Shown piece after piece: positions 44,640-53,427 of a stretch of DNA of 64,000 bases (positions are counted from its first letter, which is position 1; each line of letters starts with the position of its first letter). Position numbers and translations under genes: made by a program. Origin of the DNA: Ixodes scapularis (lineage: Eukaryota > Arthropoda > Arachnida > Ixodida > Ixodidae). Below the pieces are notes generated by a model. It worked only from the letters and a program-made list of their open reading frames with translations. It did no database searches and was not told the origin of the DNA. The stretch is taken from NCBI RefSeq assembly GCF_016920785.2, contig NW_024609839.1, forward strand, positions 12,240,196-12,304,195, in the 5' to 3' direction.

Positions 44640-45562
44640 TAACTTCAGTTCCTTCGGTGTTTCCCCTGAAGACCTCAAACACAAAAGGAACTTCAGTTCT
44701 AGCGGTGTTTTACCTGAAGACTTTTTAGTCGCTCTCTCAGCGTATTTTTTTCGTCTTCTTTTGTTATTTTTTCTTCTTTTGTTTTTTTCTTCTATTTCAT
44801 TTTTTTTTATTTTTATTTTTATTTTTGTACTATAGACAGTTTTTTACGTGACATTTATTTTGCTTTTAGTTGAAGTTAAAATAATTTTTATTTCGATTCA
44901 TAAAACTAAATATGTTCTTTGTAGCAGCAGTGACTTTAATTTCATCTTTCTTTTCTTCCTTTTCTTTTTTCACTTCCACCTTGTCGTTCTCTAGATGCTC
45001 TATTAAATTTGACAGTTGTAAGTAAGCGCTCTGTCCTGTCCCCTCCTTCTCTTCTCAGTCTTTTGCGCTTTTAAAACCACCGTCTAGTTTTTATTGTTGC
45101 AACTCGCACCAGTTACGAAAATCTGGACGACCCGCGCATTTAGAATGTTCCAGGCAAACATATGGTGGGAATTCAGGCTGGAAAGCATCACAAGTTGTTA
45201 CAGGCACTTATTTAGCCAGTCTGCCTGTGAACGTTGATTTCGTCGCTATTCTGGCCCTAGACTAGCACCGTAATCACAAAGTCACTAAACGCTTGCGCTT
45301 GATTGAGAGACACTGCATTCGGCGCAGAACGTAGTTTTCTTCCTGCTCTGGACAGAGACAATAAGTTTGAGAAATGTATTTTCGCCCACAAAATTGTATT
45401 TAATTACAATTGTATTTGAAATACACACGTTTTAGTATTTAAATACACACGTCAAATACATTACCCAGTTTGTAATTAAATACAAATGCAAAATACACAA
45501 AGTAGTTGAAATACGTATTTCAAATACTTGTATTTGAAATACTGCCCATCCCTGTCCTATAG

Positions 45563-46196
45563 TATGCGTGTTTGTTCAGTGCTTTTAATTAGTTTTCCTT
45601 TTAGTGCCTTTTTAACAAGATATTGGTCTGTCCTATGTAATACTGCTCCTTCGAACACGTATGGACCAAAAACATAGGCGCCGAAATTTCGTTGTAATAT
45701 CCCTTTAATATATTTTTATTTTTAGTTTTTTTACAAGTGTGGGCATACTAAATTGGGAAGCCGATTCCTGAACCTCAGGAATCGGCTTCCCAATTTAACG
45801 TACCTCAGGAGTATGCAAAATATGTGCGTAGGAAAAGTAGCGAAGACGCCATTTTAAGGGGAAATCCTTACCCTCCCTTTACGCGAAAAAGTGGCGGCGT
45901 TGTCCCCGAAAGATGGTCATAAAAATGCGTCATCAAGCACGCGCCTAAAAAATAAAACGAAGCACAGCAACGCGGATACCTCGTCGCGGAAGGTGCGCTC
46001 AAGGTCAAAGCGGACGCGCTTCAAAAATAAAACGCAAAGAAAAGCACAGCAACGCAGATGCCTCGTCACGGATGCCGTCGTGAAGAGCGTGATGTCACCG
46101 CCGGAGCGCCGTGTGAAAAAGGAATACGTGGCACGCTACTTGTAGGGATGCGCTGCGTGTAGGAATGCTTTAGCAATCCTACAACTAAGCAGTCTT
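45563..46196. other. Non-coding, with a perfect hairpin
   Basis: No gene is supported. The plus-strand frame at 45891-46145 is Lys/Arg-rich, consistent with its imperfect internal duplication (units near 45950 and 46025 share AAATAAAACG and GCACAGCAACGC). The hairpin at 45749-45797 is listed separately. Confidence 0.4.
45749..45797. repeat. Perfect 23-bp hairpin with a 3-nt loop
   Basis: The arms 45749-45771 and 45775-45797 are perfect reverse complements (GGGAAGCCGATTCCTGA within the left arm) around loop ACC. It lies between two hAT/MITE insertions and shows no coding context. Confidence 0.9.
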
Positions 46197-46669
46197 AGGG
46201 GCACTGACACCCCAAAGGTCGTATTTTTTTATTGTCTAAAACGATGCAAGTTGCAGTCGTAGACACGCAAAAAAAAAAAAAAAAAAAACGCATCGCAGAA
46301 AAAAATTTACTGCGCGCCTTTTTATTTTTGGCGTTTATATCCCGCCGCTCACGAGCTCCAATTGCTTCTCTTGATCGGTGACGTCAAAAATCAGGAAATT
46401 TCGAAGCTTTGTAGGCGACATTTCTAAAACATTCAATAACGGCAATCGAAAAACAGTTTTTTTTAACGCAATTGCGAACGCACTACGGCCCGGCTCCTCT
46501 TTTTGAAATGCCAAAAATCGGAGTTCGGTGAAATGTCGCTTCCTGGATTTGTGTTCTCCCTCGGAAAACTTGGCGGCGCTCGAGCAGAGGATGATCGGCG
46601 AGTCGGGGAAAAAACCGTTTTTTTCCCGCGCCGGCGCCCTTCTATCCCGCCCATACCTCGGCGAATTCA

Positions 46670-48080
46670 TTCATGAACTCGCTCATTCACCTTCATTCAC
46701 ATTCACGGCGTGAATCTGAATGGCCCTGAATGAATTCTTGAAATTGAAAAAAATCATGATGTCATGGTGAATGACTTTGTGAATTTGAAAAAAATCATGA
46801 TGTGATGGTGAATGACTTTGTGAATTTGAAAAAAAAATCATGATGTGATGGTGAATGACTTTGTGGATTTGAATGAATTCGTGATGTGATGGTGAGTGAC
46901 TTCGTGAATTTAAATGAATTCGTGATGTGATGGTGAATGAAGTCGTGAAGTCGTGATGTGATGGTGAATGACTTCGTGAATTTGAATGAATTCGTGATGT
47001 GATGGCGAATGAAGTCGTGATGTGATGGTGAATGACTTCGTGAATTTGAATGAATTCCTGATGTGGTGTTGAATGAAGTCGTGATGTGATGGTGAATGAC
47101 TTCGTGAATTTGAATGAACTCATGATGAGTTGTGATTGTGAATGGCTTCGTGAAGTGAAGAATTCATTGTGATGTGTATGACTCAATGAATTCGTGACGT
47201 GATGGTGAATGGCTGGTGAACACGATGAATCTGTGATGTGAGTGGCTCTTGAACTTGACAAGTTCGTGATGGGAAGTAATACCGTAAACTTAATTCTCGA
47301 CGTGATAGTGAGTACGGTTATGAATTCAGAATAGGCGGAAAACATGTTACGCAGGCGCTTGCTTGCTTGCTGGTTGTTTTCATCCTTCACCGCAAACGAC
47401 AGGGACCCATTTGACTTTAGCGGTTTGGGCATCAGCCTCGCTGCGTAGCCGTGCGCGCCTCAGCGCGGTGGCCTTTTGTCGAGCCAGGACCTGGTTTTAA
47501 GTGGCTGACACAAAATGGCGCCACAGTCCTATTCCACGAGAACTGCGAACTCGTGAAGGGCTACCAGCCGTGAAGTCAAATTTAGTCCGGATGAACCTGA
47601 AGGACTTCATGAGTCATGCGGAATTCATGATGTGATGGTGAATTCCGGTGAATTCGTGTTGACCGTGATGGTGAATAACTTCGTGAAGTGATGATGAACT
47701 CAGATGACTTCGTGAAGTGATGGTGAATTCGGACTAATTCATGATGTGATGGTAAATTCACGATGGTGAATTCTGATGAATTCAGGGTGATGGTGAATGA
47801 CTTCGTGAATTGGTGATGTGATGGTGAATGATTCAGTGAACTTGGAGGCGGCGGTGATGTGATGGGGATGAATTCTTGGCGCGGTTGAACGACATGATGT
47901 GAAGGGGATGAATTCTCGGCGGAGTTTGAAAGCCGTGATGTGAAGGGGATGAAGTTTTGGCGCGGTTCAACGCCGCGATGTGAAGGGCTACGAATTTGGG
48001 AGGTCAGAGTACCTTGTGACATGAATGCGAATGAATTTGGAGACGTGATTTTGTTTGTGATGTGATGGTGAATGAAGGGG
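46670..48080. repeat. Minisatellite of about 41 bp, degenerate
   Basis: Repeats built from GTGATGTGATGGTGAATGAC, CTTCGTGAATT and TGAATTC run from 46670 to about 47290 and again from 47580 to 48080. They are separated by about 290 bp of unique sequence. The resulting Ser/His/Ile/Thr-rich minus-strand frames (to 250 codons) are repeat artefacts. Confidence 0.85.
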
Positions 48081-48332
48081 CTCTAAAATGCCGACCTATG
48101 ATCCCGCCTGCTCACCTACTCCTCGCTTCGGGTCGCGGTGGCAACGGCGCTTTGCTTCGTAGCGTCGTAGCGTGAAGCGGAGGTCCGAAAGAAAGTCGAG
48201 CCGCAGGAGACCGCAAAATTTGACTCTCTGCACTGGCGCGGATCGCGCGGGAACTTCAAATTGGGCCATTAGAATTTTTTTTTTTTTAATTTACAAATAT
48301 TGATTTTCCAAGTTTCGAATTTTGAGGGTAAT

Positions 48333-48495
48333 AGGGAGTTTTCGTAGACCGCGCTGCCCCCTCCGCTAAGCGTTCCGCAACGAAGAAGTCGCTACTGCGC
48401 CTGCGCGCCGATAGCCTTGACTGTGGAGTTTCCGCTGTCGCAGCGGGTTGCGGAGGGCCTTGCGGGACGGCGAAAACGATCTACGAAAACTCCCT
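48333..48495. mobile_element. MITE with 3-bp TSD, copy 2
   Basis: Termini are AGGGAGTTTTCGTAGACC and, from the right, AGGGAGTTTTCGTAGATCG, between AAT duplications (48330-48332, 48496-48498). The empty site is visible in the family B copy at 25122-25781, where GGGTAATGTC is uninterrupted on the minus strand. Confidence 0.8.
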
Positions 48496-49508
48496 AATGT
48501 CTCGGCATCGTTTTCAATCGTTTCGGATAATAAAGAAAAATATTTTGATGTGTCAGTGCCCCTTTAAGTGTCTCTGCCGATTTCTTTCTGTTTTGTCAAT
48601 AAGATTGTATGAGAATGCAACTTGGATGTTTAGGTTTTTCCTCATCTTTTGCCCAAAGCTTCGTGTTGACTGCCCGTAGATAATCGTCGTCATAGCCTTT
48701 TTGGTTTGTTTTTTTTTTGTAACTCGATCGTTTTCTGAAAGTTGACTTTTGATAGTCAACCGAGAGCCAACTATTGATAGTCGACTATCGATAGTACTGT
48801 CGATTGTTTTTGACACTGTCGATAGTTGTTTTACACTATCAATAGTTTTAGAAAAACTATCGGTAGTCAATTTTTCGATAGTTTTGCACAACACCGAATC
48901 CTGAGACGGTGCGCGAGGAGTGAAAAGGGTGCGGCATGCCGTATTTCCGTATCGCTGGCAAAATTCCAATGCCAAAAAAGAGTAAAAAAAAAAAAAAAAA
49001 ATGGCGGGAGAAGCTGCGTTGGTTGCGGCATGGTACATTCTGGACAGATTCTGGGCAACGTGATTTTTATTTGACCTTTCCAGTGATGCAACGAGGTAGT
49101 TGCACCACTGACTGAGAAGTACTTTAAAGCACTCCTCGTAATTATAGCAATCCTGTTTCCGGCTCACAAGTGCCAAGAACTAAATATTGCTTTTTAATGA
49201 GGATTATTTCGCGGTTTTCATCTATCCGCATAAAACTGAACACAGAACTACTATCATGCTCTGCGTTGCACATCCGACATTCCTAACTCTTCTTCCCATC
49301 CTCCTAAACGACCGTGCGTGTCCTAACATAAAAAAAAAAAACGGCATTTTAAAAGTTAAAAACGAGACGTCGCGTATATTTACAACACTTATCTTTTCTG
49401 GTGAAGTCTCAGCAACCGTTGCATTCGTTTTCGCTCACGAAGGGTGACTCGCAGGGAAAGTAAGAACTCAGTGCTGCCGGCTTTATATTTCAATAATGCA
49501 CACACTTG

Positions 49509-49830
49509 CAGACTTGCGCTCAGAAGCAACTTGCCCCTGTTTCACTTAAACTTCTCCTTTATAAAACTTTAGTGCGCGCCAAACTTGAATATGCAGGCTC
49601 TCTCTGGAACCCTGGCGTATCCCTAGCATCATCCATTGAATCCATTCAAAATCGTTCCGCGGGTTTTATACTTCCTAACTATCACCGTACAGCCAGCGTC
49701 ACCTCCATGAAAGCGTCTCTATATTTGCCCAACCTCTCCTTTGACACCCTAACCCAGCTGTTCGAACCTCATTATTTTCAGAACCATCGTACATGTCGCC
49801 GCGCACCGATCATCCACTAAAAGTAGGAAT
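49509..49830 (+). pseudogene. LINE RT C-terminal fragment (CR1/L2-like)
   Basis: The plus-strand frame reads LKLLLYKTLVRAKLEYAGSL, then SIQNRSAGFILPNYHRTASV and SMKASLYLPNLSFDTL. This is the post-catalytic end of a jockey/CR1-type RT, just before the 3' UTR. It is truncated at the 5' side and ends at about 49820. It is closely related to the relic at 36690-38060. Confidence 0.85.
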
Positions 49831-49922
49831 CCCCTGCTGCATCACCTCCACCTTTTATGCCTCCTTCCTCCCTGACCTCCGTCGACTGGAATCTCCTTCC
49901 CGCATCCGTAGTCTCACTTACT

Positions 49923-50567
49923 GACGCTGAAACGTCAGTAATGTAACGGACGCTGAAACGTCAGTAATGTAACGAACGCTGAAACGCCAGTAATGTAACG
50001 AACGCTGAAACGCCAGTAATGTAACGGACGCTGAAACGCCAGTAATGTAACGGACGCTGAAACGCCAGTAATGTAACGGACGCTGAAACGCCAGTAATGT
50101 AACGGACGCTGAAACGCCAGTAATGTAACGGACGCTGAAACGCCAGTAATGTAACGGACGCTGAAACGCCAGTAATGTAACGGACGCTGAAACGCCAGTA
50201 ATGTAACGGACGCTGAAACGCCAGTAATGTAACGGACGCTGAAACGCCAGTAATGTAACGGACGCTGAAACGCCAGTAATGTAACGGACGCTGAAACGCC
50301 AATAATGTAACGGACGCTGAAACGCCAGTAATGTAACGGACGCTGAAACGCCAGTAATGTAACGGACGCTGAAACGCCAGTAATGTAACGGACGCTGAAA
50401 CGCCAGTAATGTAACGGACGCTGAAACGCCAGTAATGTAACGGACGCTGAAACGCCAGTAATGTAACGGACGCTGAAACGCCAGTAATGTAACGGACGCT
50501 GAAACGTCAGTAATGTAACGGACGCTGAAACGTCAGTAATGTAATGGACGCTGAAACATCAGTGATG
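49923..50567. repeat. 26-bp minisatellite, about 25 copies
   Basis: The unit is GACGCTGAAACGCCAGTAAT followed by GTAACG. Central units are almost identical, with GCCAG. The first two and last three units carry GTCAG or ATCAG variants, as expected when the array centre is homogenised and the edges lag. Continuous minus-strand reading (repeating YWRFSVRYITGVSAS) is an artefact of a stop-free unit. Confidence 0.95.
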
Positions 50568-50595
50568 GCGGTTCTAAAATCGCCATCACTGATGT
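50556..50595. repeat. Perfect 15-bp hairpin at the minisatellite edge
   Basis: ACATCAGTGATGGCG (50556-50570) and its exact reverse complement (50581-50595) flank a 10-nt loop. The left arm is the last minisatellite unit. Confidence 0.9.
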
Positions 50596-50958
50596 TCTGA
50601 GTAATGTTCCATAGCGATTCTTTACCTTGTTTTTTTTTGCGTTTTGTTTTCATTTTTCACTTTATATTGATGTATAATTTTACTCCTCTCTGTAATGCCT
50701 TCGGGCCCTGAGAGTATAATAAATGAAAATGAAATGAAATAAGGCCACAAAACCGAAACTCGTGTATCGTGACCCGCTACTCCGCGACCATACACCCATC
50801 CTGTAAAATGTCACTGTAAAATTGCAAGTAAACACACAAAGATGACACCGATGCAATTATCTTGTAAAATATCACCTTATTTAGTAAAAACTGTGTCAAT
50901 ATGCATAAAAAAACTAAAGTTTTTTTTTATTTTTTGAATAAACGAAACATAAATTTAA

Positions 50959-51479
50959 AAGGACACTGACATCCCCCCAAACTAATTTTTATTTTTTTAC
51001 CAGGCGATTTATTATGGTGTCCGAAAACTATCCAGTCAGTGTTTTGCTACAGCGTCACGTATATTTTTAATAAAGTAAAAAAACGCAATTGCTTGAAACC
51101 GAACCCGGGATACGGGAGGAGGAAGAAATATAGAGGAGAAGAGAGTTTGCGGAAGTCACGTGGCTGTGCAGCTTTTTTCTCTGCAATCATAAGAGGGTAT
51201 CATATTTCTTTCCTATTCTTAATATTGTATGTGCCTTCGATGACCAACGACTGATTACTTTTGGTGGTTGTGTCTAAAGTTCTAAACCATAGAAAAGGAC
51301 TTGTGACCATGGAGAAGAGAGTGAGCGTGACTCAAACCTGCCGGTTCTCGATCGGCGGTGTTAGGGTGGAAAGAATACGAATTTCAAGCTGCGAATTGTT
51401 TTCTGGGTAATTGGGTTCTTATATTTCATGTACAAGTAAAAACCTTGGGGAGCCTAAATACCCTCCTGGCAGTGTCCCT
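50959..51479 (+). mobile_element. TTAA MITE family A, copy 3
   Basis: It is flanked by TTAA (50955-50958, 51480-51483). The left end is AAGGACACTGACATCCCC and the right end GGCAGTGTCCCT. It aligns with 25925-26464. Its right TTAA is shared with the next element. Confidence 0.75.
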
Positions 51480-51649
51480 TTAAAGGGGTCATGAAACAGC
51501 TTTTCAACTTTTAGGGGCGAAGCTCCTTAGGGGCTAGCCATGTCCGTATGTCCGTCCGGCGTGCTCCTGCTCGTGAGTTCAGCAGCGAGAGCAAAAAAAG
51601 AAAAAGAAAAAAAAAAAAATGGGGGGCCTTGAGATGCCATCCCATCTGT

Positions 51650-52039
51650 TGAAAATAATCCCTGGAGAAGGGGAACAAGGGGGACAAAGGACAAACATAA
51701 ATCTCCGAACTCAGCTAGGTGACTGGTGAGCGACTGAAAAAATCCTTGTTGGTGTTAGACTCTTGTTGGTGTTAGACTGGTGGCAACTGATAAAACCCGT
51801 TTGCTCTACTGACTTCTAACCCCTGGTTAGCTCAGTTGGTAGAGCGCTCCACCTGTAATGGAGAGGTCCCGGGTTCGATACCCGGACCAGGCGGATTTTT
51901 TCAGTCGCTCACCAGTCACCTAGCTGTGTTTGGAGATATATGTTTGTCCTTTGTCCCCCTTTTTCCCCTTCTCCAGGGATTATTTTCATCATTCTTGTCC
52001 AGCTCGCTTGCACCTTTGCATTCAATTGCATTATAATTA
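51650..52039 (+). mobile_element. tRNA-headed SINE with an inverted partial copy
   Basis: The perfect 11-bp duplication ATCCCATCTGT flanks it (51639-51649, 52040-52050). A tRNA-like head (51821-51893) leads into a body (51894 to about 52039). The first 98 bp (51650-51747) are the near-perfect reverse complement of the body at 51893-51991, so the element is headed by an inverted piece of itself. A doubled TTGTTGGTGTTAGACT lies between (about 51748-51780). The AT-rich right end TGCATTATAATTA has no poly-A. Confidence 0.8.
51821..51893 (+). tRNA. tRNA-Thr(UGU)-like sequence, SINE head
   Basis: A cloverleaf folds. The acceptor stem pairs in 6 of 7 positions (1-72 is C-C). TAGCTCAGTTGGTAGAGC gives a standard D arm and A box. 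Anticodon stem CTCCA/TGGAG encloses loop CCTGTAA with anticodon TGT. The T arm CCGGG/CCCGG with TTCGATA forms a B box. Position 33 is C instead of the nearly universal U and the first acceptor pair is lost. The context is a SINE, so this is more likely a Pol III promoter than a working tRNA gene. Confidence 0.6.
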
Positions 52040-52897
52040 ATCCCATCTGTATTCTTAAAAAAAGAAAAAGAAGAAAATTACACATTCTTCTACTGACATG
52101 AATGAAAACGGCACCATCAGCACTACCTATGACCAAAATCAGTATCAAGAAAAAGAAAAAAAAAAAAAAGTAGGGGGGTTCTGAGTAGGGATGCCGCGAA
52201 CCACCCTAGGTTCGAAATCGAAAGGTTTCGATATTTTTGAACCGAACTAATGTTCGATCGAAAAGTTTCGATATTTTCGACCGTAGGGAGGTTCGAAATC
52301 GAAAAAAATTCGCAACTTTCCAAAATCGTGGGGTTTCGAATTCGAAAAGTTTGAAGCTTTCACGGTTTCTAAAAGTTCGGGTCGATGGTTTCGAATATTT
52401 GTTTACTTGAGGTTCGATAAATTCGAAGATTTTGAACTTCCCTAATTTGAAAATTCGAGAGTTACGAATGTTTCAAATTTATTTGGAAGAAAAATTCGAA
52501 CGTTTCGAATTTTTAAAGACCTAAAGTCGATAAATTCGAAGATTTCGAATTTATTTCTACATAAAGGTCGAAAAGGTCGAAGGTTTCGATTCTCTTTTAA
52601 TGCTAAATTCGAAAAAAGAGGAAACCTTTTGAAGTTTTCTGATTTCTTTGAAGTCCAAGTGCGCAAAGTTCGAAGTCCGATTTTCATGTTCCGCCACAGT
52701 TTCAGTTTCAAATAACCTTTTCACGCCTCACTGGTTTTCACGAAATCAGGTTTAGAAAAGTTCGGGTGTGATATTTAGACTGCACAAAGTGGGTCAGGGA
52801 AATAAATGAGATGGCGAGTGCCCCGGATGTGCTGGAATATTTGCCAGTGCAGTGACGTGTAGATCAGTAATTGTGACCGCCAGCCCGGGGTGGTCAT

Positions 52898-52992
52898 CGT
52901 TCGTTTTCATCCATGTCACAAAGAGAATGTGTGGTATGGAACGTGGTTAGATACGCATTTGACCGCAGCGTGACATGGATGAAAACGAACGA
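52898..52992. repeat. Inverted repeat, about 22-bp arms
   Basis: CGTTCGTTTTCATCCATGTCAC (near 52899-52920, split here only for description) pairs with its reverse complement at about 52970-52992 around a loop of about 50 nt. The right arm runs into a stretch (52990-53090) shared with 55370-55415 (CAACATCATTCACCACGTGG). Confidence 0.7.
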
Positions 52993-53310
52993 AAGGCTCG
53001 GCATGCTGCGGCTCAGCGTCTACGCAGACAAGCACCACCAGAGCTTCGCCCCAATCAACATCATTCACCACGTGGAGATGCGGTTGTTTTCTTTCTTACT
53101 CTATTTCTTGCGAACTTCATTCCCAGTCTCGGGAGTTTGCATCAAGATCAACATACACCAGCTCGCGTGCACCTTGACAATTTTTTTGTTTGTAATTGCT
53201 TTGGAGGTTTATTTTCTGGGGCAGAAGAAACGCCGAGCAAAAAGCACAGAAGCCGACACAACTTGAGGTCGAAGAGCGTTCTACCGTACCATTGGCCTCG
53301 GAAGAGGAAA

Positions 53311-53427
53311 AACAAAAGGGGGGGGGGGGGGGTGGGGGGGGGGGGAGGGGGGGGGGAAGGAGCTCAGCTCCAGTCTCTCCCCCCCCCCCCCCTCCCCCCC
53401 CCCCCCTCCCCCCCCCCCCCCCCCCCC
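53311..53427. repeat. Poly-G then poly-C tract, hairpin and G4 potential
   Basis: About 45 nearly pure G's are followed by a small palindrome (GGAGCTCAGCTCC) and about 65 nearly pure C's. The tract can fold as a hairpin or form quadruplexes. Gly-rich and Pro-rich frames here are artefacts. Confidence 0.85.

Larger units (their letters stand above)
42885..45090. mobile_element. Penelope-like element, near-perfect palindrome (family 2)
   Basis: The left arm (42885 to about 43957, minus orientation) and right arm (about 44012-45090, plus orientation) are near-identical reverse complements, with a spacer of about 55 bp that belongs to the left copy. Both outer ends are the element's 3' end. The 11-bp direct repeat TTATTGTTGCA flanks the whole (42874-42884, 45091-45101). 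Each arm encodes the RT C-terminal end, a linker and the GIY-YIG endonuclease domain. It inserted into the hAT-like element 42428-45554. Confidence 0.85.
42428..45554. mobile_element. hAT-like element with AAATAC repeats, host of a Penelope insertion
   Basis: The perfect 8-bp duplication TCCTATAG flanks it (42420-42427, 45555-45562). Termini are CATGGGTGGGCAAAATAC and, from the right, CAGGGATGGGCAGTATTTC. Both subterminal regions are packed with AAATACA or GTATTTG motifs (42450-42600 and 45375-45540). Without the 2.2-kb Penelope-like palindrome (42885-45090) it is about 0.9 kb and non-coding. Confidence 0.82.
46197..48563. mobile_element. TTAA MITE family B, copy 2, with inserts
   Basis: The left end is AGGGGCACTGACACCCC near 46197 (flanking TTAA decayed); the right end is GTGTCAGTGCCCCT before TTAA (48564-48567). 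It aligns with 25122-25781. A minisatellite (46670-48080) and a 163-bp MITE (48333-48495) account for the extra length. Confidence 0.75.
49516..50741 (+). mobile_element. 5'-truncated LINE with a minisatellite in its 3' UTR
   Basis: It starts within RT coding sequence and ends in AATGAAAATGAAATGAAAT after GCCTTCGGGCCCTGAGAGTA, a tail of short tandem repeats as in CR1/L2-type LINEs. It interrupts the hAT-like core that resumes at about 50742. The 26-bp minisatellite at 49923-50567 lies between the coding end and the tail. Confidence 0.7.
48735..50950. mobile_element. hAT-like relic sharing its core with 13088-20783
   Basis: An ATCGATAGT/ACTATCGA-rich array occupies 48745-48890. From about 49028 to 49515 and 50742 to 50930 the sequence aligns with the core of the element at 13088-20783 (for example GGTACATTCTGG, GATGCAACGAGGTA, GACACCGATGCAATTA against ACACCGATGCAATTA). 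A LINE fragment interrupts it at 49516-50741. The right terminus is missing, so boundaries are approximate. Confidence 0.5.

Noticed and set aside
46683..47432. 249-codon Ser/His/Thr-rich minus-strand ORF
   Set aside because: It is a translation of the 41-bp minisatellite.
49923..50567. Regular short repeats resembling a CRISPR array
   Set aside because: The 26-bp units are contiguous with no spacers, and the context is a eukaryotic LINE.
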